From assembly GCF_001270745.1 (NCBI RefSeq), contig NZ_KQ434759.1, forward strand, positions 124,001 to 188,000: DNA of 64,000 nucleotides, read 5' to 3'. Position 1 is the stretch's first letter, and every line of letters starts with the position of its first letter. A program made the position numbers and the translations under genes. The DNA is from Jiangella muralis (GTDB lineage Bacteria; Actinomycetota; Actinomycetes; Jiangellales; Jiangellaceae). The notes below the pieces were generated by a model. It saw only the letters and a list, made by a program, of their open reading frames with translations, was not told the origin of the DNA and ran no database searches. Positions 36,344-44,011 of this stretch are shown in pieces.

Positions 36344-37528
36344 ATGCGAGAAGCAGTCATCGTCGACGCGGTCCGCACCCCGCTGGGAAGGGGCAAACCG
36401 GGCGGCGCGCTGTCCGCCGTCCACCCCGTCGACCTCCACGCCACCGTCCTCCGTGCGCTCGCCGACCGCACCGGCCTCGACCCCGCCGCCGTCGACGACG
36501 TCATCGGCGGCGCCGTCGGGCAGATCGGCGAGCAGAGCTCGAACACCACCCGCTGGGCCGTGCTGGCCGCCGGCTTCCCCGAGTCGGTGCCCGCCGTCAC
36601 CGTCGACCGTCAGTGCGGCAGCAGCCAGCAGGCCGTCCACTTCGCGGCGCAGGGCGTCCTCAGCGGCGCCTACGACGTCGCCATCGCGTCGGGCGTCGAG
36701 TCGATGAGCCGGGTCCCGATCGGTTCGCAGGCCGCGGGGCAGGACTTCCTCGGCGCCGGGGTCGCGGCGCGGTACCCGGACGGGCTGGTGCCGCAGGGCG
36801 TCAGCGCCGAGCTGATCGCCGCCCGCTACCGGCTGCCGCGTGAGCGGCTGGACGCCTTCGCGCTGGCCAGCCACCAGCGGGCGGCCGCCGCCTGGCGCGA
36901 CGGCCGGTTCGCGGCCGAGATCGTGAAGGTGCCCGGCGCCGACCTCGCCGCCGACCAGTCCGTCCGGCCGGACACCTCGGCCGAGGCGCTGGCCGGGCTG
37001 ACGCCGTCGTTCCGGGCCGAGGTGTGGGAGCGGCGGTTCCCGGAGATCGGCTGGCAGGTCACCGCCGGCAACTCGTCGCCGGTCAACGACGGTGCGGCGG
37101 CCGTCCTCATCATGGAAGCCGCCGTCGCCCGGCGGCTCGGGCTGCGGCCGCGCGCCCGGCTGCACACGTTCGCCGTCGCCGGCGCCGATCCGCTGCTCAT
37201 GCTGCTGGGCATCATCCCGGCGACGCGGAAGGTGCTGGCGCGCGCCGGACTGAGCCTCGCCGACATCGACGCATTCGAGGTGAACGAGGCCTTCGCCAGC
37301 GTCGTCCTCGCCTGGCTGGACGAGACCGGCGCCGACCCCGCGCGCGTCAACGTCAACGGCGGCGCCACCGCCATCGGGCACCCGCTCGGCGCGAGCGGCG
37401 CCCGGCTGCTGACGACCTTGCTGTCGGTGCTCGAGCAGACCGGCGGGCGGTACGGACTGCAGGCCATGTGCGAGGCCGGCGGCCTGGCCAACGCGACCAT
37501 CGTCGAACGGCTGGACGGCGCCGCGTGA
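36344..37528 (+). CDS. Thiolase (acetyl-CoA acyltransferase)
   Basis: 394 aa, normal thiolase length. The nucleophile Cys is in TVDRQCGSSQQA (about 90), the His is in GHPLGASGAR (about 350) and the second Cys in CEAGGLANAT (about 380); NEAFAS is also present. It either cleaves 3-ketoacyl-CoA in fatty acid breakdown or condenses acyl-CoAs. The standard CxGGGxG motif is modified to CEAGGLA. It is followed with a 4-bp overlap by an HxlR regulator. Confidence 0.93.
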   Translation: MREAVIVDAVRTPLGRGKPGGALSAVHPVDLHATVLRALADRTGLDPAAVDDVIGGAVGQIGEQSSNTTRWAVLAAGFPESVPAVTVDRQCGSSQQAVHFAAQGVLSGAYDVAIASGVESMSRVPIGSQAAGQDFLGAGVAARYPDGLVPQGVSAELIAARYRLPRERLDAFALASHQRAAAAWRDGRFAAEIVKVPGADLAADQSVRPDTSAEALAGLTPSFRAEVWERRFPEIGWQVTAGNSSPVNDGAAAVLIMEAAVARRLGLRPRARLHTFAVAGADPLLMLLGIIPATRKVLARAGLSLADIDAFEVNEAFASVVLAWLDETGADPARVNVNGGATAIGHPLGASGARLLTTLLSVLEQTGGRYGLQAMCEAGGLANATIVERLDGAA

Positions 37529-37977
37529 GCGGCGTCCGCGGCTCCGCGCGGGAGTGCTCGATCGCGAACGCGCTGGCCGTCGTGGGGGAGCGGTGGAGCC
37601 TGCTGGTGCTGCGCGAGGTGCTGCTGGGGAACGTCCGCTTCGACGCCATCGCCGCCGCGACCGGCGGCAGCCGCGACATCCTGGCCGCCCGGCTGCACAC
37701 CCTCGTCGACGCCGGGGTGCTGGAGAAGCGGCCGTACTCGTCGCAGCCGCGCCGGTACGAGTACGTGGCGACGCATTCCGGGCGGGCGCTGCAGCCGGTG
37801 CTGCTGGCGCTGATGGACTGGGGCGACCGCTACGTCACGCCGGGCCCGCCGCCCACGGTGTGGGAGCACTCGTGCGGCGCCGAGCTGCACCTGGCCGCCG
37901 TGTGCGCCGCCTGCGGCTCGCCGGTCGACTCGGGCTCCTCCCGCCTCCTCCGCCTTGGCGGCGTCGACCAGGTCTAG
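37525..37977 (+). CDS. HxlR-family regulator
   Basis: 150 aa. The HxlR winged helix is clear: CSIANALAVVGERWSLLVLR, then FDAIAAATGGSRDILAARLH and YEYVATHSGRAL. The C-terminal 35 residues contain a Cys pair (AVCAACGSPV) that could bind metal or sense oxidation. The GTG start overlaps the thiolase stop by 4 bp, so the regulator is made from the operon it probably controls through the 36308-36324 palindrome. Confidence 0.92.
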   Translation: MSGVRGSARECSIANALAVVGERWSLLVLREVLLGNVRFDAIAAATGGSRDILAARLHTLVDAGVLEKRPYSSQPRRYEYVATHSGRALQPVLLALMDWGDRYVTPGPPPTVWEHSCGAELHLAAVCAACGSPVDSGSSRLLRLGGVDQV

Positions 37978-38014
37978 TTCCGCTTGGTCTCGCCGGCCCG
38001 GCGCAACGGTGTGG

Positions 38015-38097
38015 GATCGCTGCGTGATCGATGTGAGAACACTGTCGTGTCGGCGACAGTGATGCCGCGTCGTTTCCGCAGCGATCTCACATCGATC
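38015..38097. repeat. Interlocked inverted repeats with a central hairpin
   Basis: GATCGCTGCG (38015-38024) is complementary to 38077-38086, and GATCGATGTGAGA (38026-38038) to 38085-38097. The two pairings overlap and cannot both form. Between them CACTGTCG/CGACAGTG (38040-38047 with 38054-38061) makes a perfect hairpin. It starts 38 bp after hxlR and could act as its terminator. Confidence 0.7.
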
Positions 38098-38149
38098 CCC
38101 ACATCGTTGGGCGCGACGACTGTGCGCCCCCTGACGCGTCACTGGGTGG

Positions 38150-38199
38150 GATCACTGTGCTTGCTGGGTGGCGTTGCTGTTGCCAGGGCAACAGTGATC
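38150..38199. repeat. Inverted repeat with inner hairpin
   Basis: GATCACTGT (38150-38158) pairs with ACAGTGATC (38191-38199); inside, TGTTGCC pairs with GGCAACA around a two-base loop. Two nested perfect stems. Confidence 0.65.
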
Positions 38200-38280
38200 C
38201 GCCCCAGCCGGCGCAGCGATCTCACACAGTGAGTGGGCGGTACGCCGTCGTGCGGCGGTTGGCCGTCATGGCCACGTGGG

Positions 38281-38421
38281 CCGTCCCCCTGCTGCCCATT
38301 GTCTTAGCCGCGCCCGTGCGCCTCAAGTCCGCGCCGCTGTGGTCGGCGTTCGCTGGGCTTGGGGGCTTGGACTTGACCCGCACGCGCGCGGTCTAAGTGC
38401 GGGCAGCTATCAGGGGGACGG
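38281..38421 (-). repeat. Structured element, copy B
   Basis: On the minus strand, CCGTCCCCCTG (38421-38411) pairs with CAGGGGGACGG (38291-38281), then TGCCC with GGGCA beside a bulge ATAGC. The inner stem is TCAAGTCC with GGACTTGA, closed below by a GG/GG internal loop and GTGCG/CGCAC. The sequence GGCTAAGA lies on the 3' side. The same architecture occurs in copy C. Confidence 0.75.
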
Positions 38422-38496
38422 GGGAGGTGCGGGCAGAGCCCGCCCGGTGCACCGTTCGCCTGGCTGGGCTGGCGTTCGTCGTTGCTGCCGGCGCAC

Positions 38497-38521
38497 CGTT
38501 GGTTGTCCTCGATTCCCGGAG
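38497..38521 (-). repeat. Repeat segment U3, copy E
   Basis: Minus-strand match, one difference in 25 bp, to 15913-15937. Its last base is the first base of a perfect 15-bp inverted repeat arm. Confidence 0.8.
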
Positions 38522-38585
38522 TCGTCTTCGATGGCGGGAGTCGTGTTCCGGGCGCCGTTGGACGATTCTGGCCATCGAAGACGAC
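38521..38585. repeat. Perfect 15-bp inverted repeat
   Basis: GTCGTCTTCGATGGC (38521-38535) and its exact complement at 38571-38585, separated by 35 nt. It lies between structured elements B and C. Confidence 0.75.
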
Positions 38586-38704
38586 CCAGGGCATCGACGT
38601 CACTCGCGTGGGGAGCACGTCACCCGCCGCAGCACCGAATGAGAGCCGTCATCGGCGGCTATGTGGTGCTCACGCGGGTGAGGCGCACCCGGCGCGGGTG
38701 AAGT

Positions 38705-38732
38705 GAGGCGTGCCCAGACTGCCCCCGTCCCC
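38705..38732 (-). repeat. Repeat segment U2, copy D
   Basis: Minus-strand match, 26 of 28 bp, to 15875-15902. It overlaps the 5' arm of structured element C. Confidence 0.8.
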
Positions 38733-38855
38733 CTGATAGGTGCCCGTTCTTGGCCGGGAGTGCGCGGGTCAAGCGGTCACCCGCCGCGCGAAGCGCCATC
38801 CGGGTCCGCTTGAGGCGCGTGCTGCCGGCTAAGAAAATGGGCAGCAGGGGGACGG
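38725..38855 (+). repeat. Structured element, copy C
   Basis: CCGTCCCCCTG (38725-38735) pairs with CAGGGGGACGG (38845-38855), then TGCCC (38741-38745) with GGGCA (38839-38843) beside a bulge ATAGG. The inner stem is TCAAGCGG (38769-38776) with CCGCTTGA (38806-38813), then a GG/GG internal loop and GTGCGCG/CGCGTGC. Compared with copy B the inner stem has changed on both sides (CGG/CCG for TCC/GGA), keeping the pairing. Confidence 0.75.
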
Positions 38856-38970
38856 CCAACGGCACGGCCCCCGGCGAACGCGGCAGACCCGGGCGCACGG
38901 TACGGCCAGCCAACGCGGACCCCGGCCGGCCACACAGGCGGCGCAGCCAAGATCAAGCGGACTCGCTCAG

Positions 38971-39339
38971 CTAGACGGGAGTGACGCGGAGGGTGGTCGT
39001 GCGGACGTCGCCGGTGATCATCATGCGCAGCGACGAGCCGGACCCGGCGTACTTGCCGCTGTAGGCGTCGTCGATCTTGGCGTTGGTCGCCTCGTCGTCG
39101 GCGAGCTGGACGGTGACGTCGTACCTGGCGCCGCCGTCGACGAACGCGGCCTCGCCGGTGCGGCGCAGGCGGGCGTACCACTTGGACGAGTCGCCGTAGC
39201 CGTTGCGGATGTACGCCTCCCCGTCGACGACGACGGCCCAGATCTTGGTGACGATCTCGCGCCCGTCCTCGGTCCGGGTGGCCAGCCGGACGGTGCCCGT
39301 GCGGTCGAGGTGGTCGAGGGCTGCACTGCTGTCGGTCAT
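38971..39339 (-). CDS. DUF2255-family protein
   Basis: 122 aa from MTDSSAALDHLD. The pattern TVRLATRTEDGREIVTKIWA, then AYIRNGYGDSSKWYARLRRT, fits DUF2255, small flavin-reductase-like split-barrel proteins of unknown role. An alternative upstream start at 39354 (MVVTLM) is less likely. Confidence 0.82.
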   Translation of the reverse strand: MTDSSAALDHLDRTGTVRLATRTEDGREIVTKIWAVVVDGEAYIRNGYGDSSKWYARLRRTGEAAFVDGGARYDVTVQLADDEATNAKIDDAYSGKYAGSGSSLRMMITGDVRTTTLRVTPV

Positions 39340-39430
39340 GAGCGTGACAACCACGCCCGGGCCGTTCCTATGCCTCGGGACTGTCGGAGGCCGCCGCTAC
39401 GATCGGGCGCAGCCGACCGAGGAGGGACGC

Positions 39431-39643
39431 ATGCCGCCCGAGGACTCGCCCGTCCCGACGGAGTATCCGCACGCCATCGGCCGCACCGCGCGTCGCGTGC
39501 TGGCGCTGCACGGCTACACCCGCTACGACCAGCTCACCTCGGTGACGCCGACGCAGCTGCTGGCGATCCACGGCGTCGGGCCGAAGTCGATCCGCATCCT
39601 CACCGAGGAGTTGGCCGCCCGCGGCCTCGCGTTCGGCGGCTGA
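39431..39643 (+). CDS. Small helix-hairpin-helix protein
   Basis: 70 aa. The core IGRTARRVLALHGYTRYDQL, then LLAIHGVGPKSIRILTEELA, is a helix-hairpin-helix fold like the RNA polymerase alpha C-terminal domain or DNA repair HhH motifs, so non-specific DNA binding is likely. GGAGGGA at 39421-39427 positions ATG 39431. Confidence 0.85.
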   Translation: MPPEDSPVPTEYPHAIGRTARRVLALHGYTRYDQLTSVTPTQLLAIHGVGPKSIRILTEELAARGLAFGG

Positions 39644-39660
39644 GCACCCGGTTCGAGCCG

Positions 39661-40524
39661 TCAGCCGGCCGTCAGGTCGAGCCGGGCCAGCCGGTCGGGG
39701 TCGGCGAGGATGTCGATCTCGACGATCCGGCCGCCGCGGATGGTGAACGCCATGACCGACAGCGGCCGCCCGTCCGGCGCCGTGACCAGGCCAGGCGCCC
39801 CGTTGACCAGCACCGGACGGGAGTGCCGGGCGGCCTCGGCGAAGCGGATCGCGCCCTCGGCGACCCGGTGGGCGCCGCGGATCAGCTCGGACGCCTGCCG
39901 CGCGCCGTGGTCGCCGCGGAGCAGCACGTCCGGGTCGAGCACGGCGACGAGCGCGTCGAAGTCGCCCGCGCGGGCGGCGGCCAGGAAGGCGTCGGCGACC
40001 TCGCGCTGGCGCGGCAGGTCGGCGTCGGGGACCGTCGTGGCGGCCTGGACGCGGCGGCGGGCCCGGCTGGCCAGCATCTTCGCCGCGTCCGCCGAGCGCC
40101 CGACGATGGGGCCGATGTCGTCGAACGGCACGGCGAAGGTGTCGTGCAGGACGAACGCGAGCCGCTCCGCCGGCTGCAGGGTGTCCAGCACCACCAGCAT
40201 CGCCAGCCCGACGGAGTCGGCGAGCAGCGCCTCCTGTTCCGGGTCGACGCCGTCGGCCGGGCTGAGGACCGGATCCGGGAGCCGGACGTCCAACGGCTCC
40301 TCCCGCCGCGCGGTGCGGGAACGCAGCAGGTCGAGGCAGATCCGGCCGACGACCGTCGTCAGCCACGCGCCGAGGTTGCGCACGTCGCTGGTGTCGGTGC
40401 GGCTGAGCCGCAGCCAGGTCTCCTGCACCGCGTCGTCCGCTTCGCTCAGTGAGCCCAGCATCCGGTAGGCGACCGCGCGCAACTGCCCGCGATGCGCCTC
40501 GAACCGTTCGGCCAGCCCGTCCAC
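39661..40524 (-). CDS. ECF sigma factor, SigJ type, with SnoaL-like C-terminal domain
   Basis: 287 aa. Sigma region 2 (FEAHRGQLRAVAYRMLGSLS, then EADDAVQETWLRL) and region 4 (LDTLQPAERLAFVLHDTFAV, with FDDIGPIVGRSADAAKMLAS) precede a SnoaL/NTF2-like domain (about 185-285), as in ECF41/SigJ factors, whose activity is controlled by that domain rather than by an anti-sigma factor. GTG 40524 has GGAAGG upstream. It is divergent from an NmrA-type gene, the normal arrangement for such a sigma and its target. Confidence 0.92.
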   Translation of the reverse strand: MDGLAERFEAHRGQLRAVAYRMLGSLSEADDAVQETWLRLSRTDTSDVRNLGAWLTTVVGRICLDLLRSRTARREEPLDVRLPDPVLSPADGVDPEQEALLADSVGLAMLVVLDTLQPAERLAFVLHDTFAVPFDDIGPIVGRSADAAKMLASRARRRVQAATTVPDADLPRQREVADAFLAAARAGDFDALVAVLDPDVLLRGDHGARQASELIRGAHRVAEGAIRFAEAARHSRPVLVNGAPGLVTAPDGRPLSVMAFTIRGGRIVEIDILADPDRLARLDLTAG

Positions 40525-40583
40525 CGTTACCTTCCGCCGTCGCGCTCCGTCGTGGTGATGAAGCCGATTCAAAGGAGCTGAAC

Positions 40584-41333
40584 ATGAGGATCGCAGTTGC
40601 CGGAGGCACCGGTCGACTCGGGCGTCACCTGGTCGACGTGCTGACCGAGGCCGGGCACGACGCGGCGCCGCTCGCGCGCGCCACCGGAGTGGACGTCGTC
40701 ACCGGTGAGGGGCTGGCGGAGGCGCTCAAGGGTGCGGACGTCCTCGTCGACGCCGCCACCGGGCCGTCGCCGGACAGGGACGAGGCGGCCGCCTTCTTCC
40801 GTGCCGCCGTGGCGAACCTGCGGCGGGCCGGCGCCGAGGCCGGCGTGGAGCGCGTCGTGGTGGTGTCGATCATCGGGGTCGACCGGCTCACGACGGGCTA
40901 CGGCGCGGCCAAGCTGGATCAGGAGCGGGCGTGGCTGGACGGGCCGCTCCCGGTGCGCATCCTGCGCTCGGACCTGTTCCACGAGTTCGTCGAGCCCATG
41001 ATGGGCTGGGGCCGCCAGGGCGACGTCGTCCACCTGCCTCGATCGGTGCGGCAGCCGGTCGCCGTCCGGGCGGTGGCCGAGACCGCGGCGGAGTTGGCGA
41101 CCGCTCCGGACGGGCCGCCCCTGCTGGAGGTCGCCGGGCCGCGCGTGGAGAACGTCGTCGACCTGGCCGCCCTGGTCCTCGCCCACCGCGGCGACCCCGC
41201 CCGCGTCGAGGGCGTCAGCGACCCCGCTGACCCGGACAGCGTGCTGTACGAGGCGGGCCGGATCCTGCCCGGCCCGGACGCGGTCATCGCCGGCCCGGCC
41301 TTCGCCGACTGGCTCTCGTCGGGAGCGGCGTGA
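40584..41333 (+). CDS. NAD(P)-binding NmrA-type protein, probable SigJ target
   Basis: 249 aa. Rossmann motif RIAVAGGTGRLGRHLVDVL at residues 2-20, then the segment VERVVVVSIIGVDRLTTGYG. Resembles short-chain dehydrogenase/NmrA proteins that pair with ECF41 sigma genes. RBS AAAGGAGC lies before ATG 40584. Its stop overlaps the following NTF2-like gene (TGATG). Confidence 0.9.
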   Translation: MRIAVAGGTGRLGRHLVDVLTEAGHDAAPLARATGVDVVTGEGLAEALKGADVLVDAATGPSPDRDEAAAFFRAAVANLRRAGAEAGVERVVVVSIIGVDRLTTGYGAAKLDQERAWLDGPLPVRILRSDLFHEFVEPMMGWGRQGDVVHLPRSVRQPVAVRAVAETAAELATAPDGPPLLEVAGPRVENVVDLAALVLAHRGDPARVEGVSDPADPDSVLYEAGRILPGPDAVIAGPAFADWLSSGAA

Positions 41334-41794
41334 TGAGCGATCTCCAGGCCGCCGCCGACCGGGTCGAGATCGAGGCGCTGCGCGGTGAGTTCACCGACGC
41401 CGGGATGATGCGCGACTACGACCGGTTCGCGGCACTGTTCACCGAAGACGCCGTCTGGCGGGTCCCCGCGGTCGGCGCCGAGTTCGCCTGCCGCGACGCC
41501 ATCAGGGCCGGGATCGAGCGGCTGCTCGGAGAGCTGTGGGACTACCTGGTGCAGGGCACGCACCCGGGCGTCGTCCGCCTCGACGGCGACACCGCGACCG
41601 GCCGCGCCTACGTGCTGAGCTTCGGCCGGCTGGGCGACGGCGGGTCGCACCTCAACCACTCCGTCTACCACGACCGCTACCGCCGCACCCCGGACGGCTG
41701 GAAGTTCTCCGAGCGGGTCGACGAGGTGCTGTACCTGGACACCAGCCCGCTGGCCGGCGGACCGCCGGAGGGCACAGCGCGGCCACCTGAATGA
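41333..41794 (+). CDS. SnoaL/NTF2-like protein
   Basis: 153 aa. A cone-shaped NTF2 fold is predicted from ALRGEFTDAGMMRDYDRFAA, then LFTEDAVWRVP and the C-terminal YHDRYRRTPDGWKFSERVDE. The family includes small hydrolases, isomerases and ligand-binding proteins; the substrate is unknown. It is coupled to the NmrA-type gene by a 1-bp overlap and so is probably in the same sigma-controlled unit. Confidence 0.87.
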   Translation: MSDLQAAADRVEIEALRGEFTDAGMMRDYDRFAALFTEDAVWRVPAVGAEFACRDAIRAGIERLLGELWDYLVQGTHPGVVRLDGDTATGRAYVLSFGRLGDGGSHLNHSVYHDRYRRTPDGWKFSERVDEVLYLDTSPLAGGPPEGTARPPE

Positions 41795-41806
41795 CCTGCT
41801 GGGGAG

Positions 41807-41879
<73 letters not shown>

Positions 41880-41922
41880 AACGACGCTGAAGATTACCAC
41901 CCCGCGCTGGGAAGCTGAAATC

Positions 41923-42192
41923 GTGAACCGATGCGGGCCCGCCGTGCGTACCGCCGCGCTGTGGGCCGGCGTCGACCCGGCCTCGAGCGGCGTCGCCTCG
42001 CCGAACGGCGGCGGCCACATCGTCCTGGCCGACAGCCGCTCGCCGCATGAGGACCCCGTCGACGGAGCCCTGCACCAGGCGCTGACCGCACTGCCGCGCG
42101 ACGAGCAGTTCGACTGGATCGAGCGCTATGTCACGGCGGGGCGGGACTGCGACCTGACGGCGCTGGCCGCCCTCCACGACGAGCTGCGGTGA
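41923..42192 (+). CDS. Small hypothetical protein
   Basis: 89 aa from GTG 41923. The second half (ALHQALTALPRDEQFDWIER, then LTALAALHDELR) is helical and looks coding; the first 40 residues are low in predicted structure. No family recognised. The start is uncertain. Confidence 0.5.
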   Translation: MNRCGPAVRTAALWAGVDPASSGVASPNGGGHIVLADSRSPHEDPVDGALHQALTALPRDEQFDWIERYVTAGRDCDLTALAALHDELR

Positions 42193-42196
42193 GCCG

Positions 42197-42510
42197 GTGA
42201 TCCGGCTGCACGTGCGGGCGCGGTACGGCGCGTACGAGCTGGTGCGCAACACCGTCGCCTGTATGGGGATGGTCACGGTCGCGACGGCGCTGGCCGGTGC
42301 CGCGCGGGCGTGGGCGCCGCTGCTGGCGTACGTGGGTGTGGCGTACCGGGCGGCCCCGAAGCCGGTGGTCGCCGAGACGGCCTGGTGGGCGTGGCCGGTG
42401 CAGCCGCCTCGGCGGCGGGAGCGTGGTGGGCGGCGGCCGCCTGGTTCGCCGCCGGCCTCGTTCTCTATGCGCGGAACGGCGCGCGGGCCACGGCCGACCG
42501 GGACGCCTGA
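42197..42510 (+). pseudogene. Small membrane protein with an apparent frameshift
   Basis: From GTG 42197 the frame gives a plausible protein (RARYGAYELVRNTVACMGMV, then AWAPLLAYVGVAYRAAPKPV) up to about 42390, after which it turns into Arg/Pro-rich noise. Another frame then continues hydrophobic (VAGAAASAAGAWWAAAAWFA, then AGLVLYARNGA) to a stop at 42508-42510. A single indel between about 42380 and 42400 would join them. Confidence 0.45.
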
Positions 42511-42542
42511 TCGGGCGGGGCCGCTGTGGCAGGGTAGAACGC

Positions 42543-42857
42543 ATGGCCAACCCGCCCGAACGCCGTGAGTACGACATCGACATCCCGGCGGAGGTCGAGC
42601 CCGGCACGTACGCCGACTTCGCCTCCATCTGGCACACCGCAGACTCCTTCGTCCTCGACTTCGCCGTCCTGAAGCGTCCGCCGAAACCGTCCGTCGGCGA
42701 GGACGGGAGCCGCGTGCTGAAGGTGCCGACGCGGGTGGTGACGCGGGTGCGGGTGCCGCCGAGCCAGGTCTTCGAGATCATGAAGGGCCTGGAGAAGCAG
42801 CTGTCCATGTGGGAGCGCAGCCACGGCGTCAAGCGCCGGCCGCCGGAAGACTCCTGA
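42543..42857 (+). CDS. DUF3467-family protein
   Basis: 104 aa. EYDIDIPAEVEPGTYADFAS, then FVLDFAVL and VTRVRVPPSQVFEIMKGLEK, are the conserved parts of DUF3467, found across bacteria with unknown function. ATG 42543. Nine bp separate it from the next gene. Confidence 0.87.
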   Translation: MANPPERREYDIDIPAEVEPGTYADFASIWHTADSFVLDFAVLKRPPKPSVGEDGSRVLKVPTRVVTRVRVPPSQVFEIMKGLEKQLSMWERSHGVKRRPPEDS

Positions 42858-42865
42858 GCCAGCCC

Positions 42866-43243
42866 GTGGGCAACGTACTGCGCATCGTCATCGGCTTGGC
42901 CGGGTTGACGGCCGCCGGCTGGTCGGCGCTGCGGACGCTGCGGCTGCGCCGGCACGGGCAGGAGGCCGAGGCCGTCGTGGTCGAGAGCCGGATGCGTGGG
43001 TCGATGGGGCCGCAGGGCGACAACACCACCCGTTGGGTGTCGACGGTGCGGTTCGAGGACGGCGACGGTGTCGAGCACGTGTCGGAGGTGGCCGGCAAGC
43101 ACGAGGAGGGGGACACCGTCCTCGTCCGGTACGTTCCCGGCCGGACCGGCAAGGTGGCGAGGCCCGGGCAGGTGTCGTTCGGAGAGGCCTTCGCGATCCT
43201 GCTGGCGACCGCCGCCATGATCGCCTTCACGCTGCTGATCTGA
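42866..43243 (+). CDS. DUF3592-type membrane protein
   Basis: 125 aa. A membrane helix at each end (about 5-22 and 105-123) flanks an extracytoplasmic beta domain with GDTVLVRYVPGRTGKVARPG. That fits DUF3592. GTG 42866. Confidence 0.75.
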   Translation: MGNVLRIVIGLAGLTAAGWSALRTLRLRRHGQEAEAVVVESRMRGSMGPQGDNTTRWVSTVRFEDGDGVEHVSEVAGKHEEGDTVLVRYVPGRTGKVARPGQVSFGEAFAILLATAAMIAFTLLI

Positions 43244-43290
43244 GACGTGCGTCCGCCCCGCCGGGCGTGCGTGGCGGGGCGGACGGGGCG

Positions 43291-43464
43291 TCAGCGCTTG
43301 AAGGCGTCCTTCACCTTCTCGCCGGCCTGCTTCAGGTCGGATTTCGACTGCTCGGCCTTGCCCTCGGTCTCGGTCTTCTCGTCGTCCGTGACCTTGCCGA
43401 GCGCCTCTTTGGCCTGGCCCTTGGCCTTCTCTGCGGTGTTCTTCAGCTTGTCGTCCGCACCCAT
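43291..43464 (-). CDS. CsbD-family stress protein
   Basis: 57 aa, too short for most gene finders. MGADDKLKNTAEKAKGQAKE, continuing through LGKVTDDEKTETEGKAEQSK to VKDAFKR, is a classic CsbD protein: highly charged, helical, often made under general stress. RBS GGAGGGAG lies 5 nt before the ATG at 43464. A GGGTAC hexamer at about 43499-43504 on this strand resembles a SigB-type -10 box. Confidence 0.92.
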   Translation of the reverse strand: MGADDKLKNTAEKAKGQAKEALGKVTDDEKTETEGKAEQSKSDLKQAGEKVKDAFKR

Positions 43465-43513
43465 CGGTCTCCCTCCCTCGTGTGTCCTTGACCCGTACCC
43501 GGGGCCGCGCGGA

Positions 43514-43990
43514 CTATTCGGAGGGGCAGGTGTCGGTGGCCTCGACGCGGGCGATGACGCGGTCGGCGATCGAGTTCAGCGCCTTGACGTCGTCGTCGGT
43601 GAGTACGGCGAAGAAGTGCCGGCGCACGGCGTCGACGTGGGAGGGCGCGGCGGCCTCGATGGCGGCCCGGCCCTCGGGGGTGAGGACGATGAACGCGCCG
43701 CGTCCGTCGGACGAGCACTCCTCGCGGCCGATCAGGCCCCGCTTCTCCATGCGGCTGAGGTGGTGCGACAGCCGGCTCTTCTCCCAGCGCATCGCCTTGG
43801 CCAGCTCGGACACCCGCAGCCGGGCGTCGTCGATGTCGGTGAGGTGGACGAGGACCTCGAAGTCCTGCATCGACAGCATCGACTCGGTCTGCATCTGACG
43901 GCTCAGCGCGGCGCCGAGGACGGTGTTCATGCGCAGATAGCCTCGCCAGGCGTGCTGCTCCCGATCGTCGAGCCACCGTGTCTCTGCCAT
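43514..43990 (-). CDS. MarR-family regulator
   Basis: 158 aa from MAETRWLDDREQ. Winged helix: LSMQDFEVLVHLTDIDDARL, RVSELAKAMRWEKSRLSHHL, SRMEKRGLIGREECSSDGRG. It is divergent from a YceI gene; two matching operator boxes lie in the 102-bp gap, one over the yceI -35 and one downstream of its -10, so it probably represses both genes. Confidence 0.93.
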   Translation of the reverse strand: MAETRWLDDREQHAWRGYLRMNTVLGAALSRQMQTESMLSMQDFEVLVHLTDIDDARLRVSELAKAMRWEKSRLSHHLSRMEKRGLIGREECSSDGRGAFIVLTPEGRAAIEAAAPSHVDAVRRHFFAVLTDDDVKALNSIADRVIARVEATDTCPSE

Positions 43991-44011
43991 GGATGCCAGT
44001 GTACGGAATAG

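Larger units (their letters stand above)
37978..38970. other. 1-kb non-coding region dense in inverted repeats
   Basis: No coding frame is convincing. From left: a set of hairpins (38015-38097 and 38150-38199), structured element B (38281-38421, minus), segment U3-E (38497-38521), a perfect 15-bp inverted repeat (38521-38535 with 38571-38585), segment U2-D (38705-38732) and structured element C (38725-38855, plus). Confidence 0.8.

Noticed and set aside
38015-38857. CRISPR array
   Set aside because: The repeats are inverted, few, unequal in spacing and occur in both orientations; no cas genes are present.
38276-38913. Open frames of 60-141 codons in the repeat region
   Set aside because: They run across structured repeats in several frames at once, with no RBS or family similarity.
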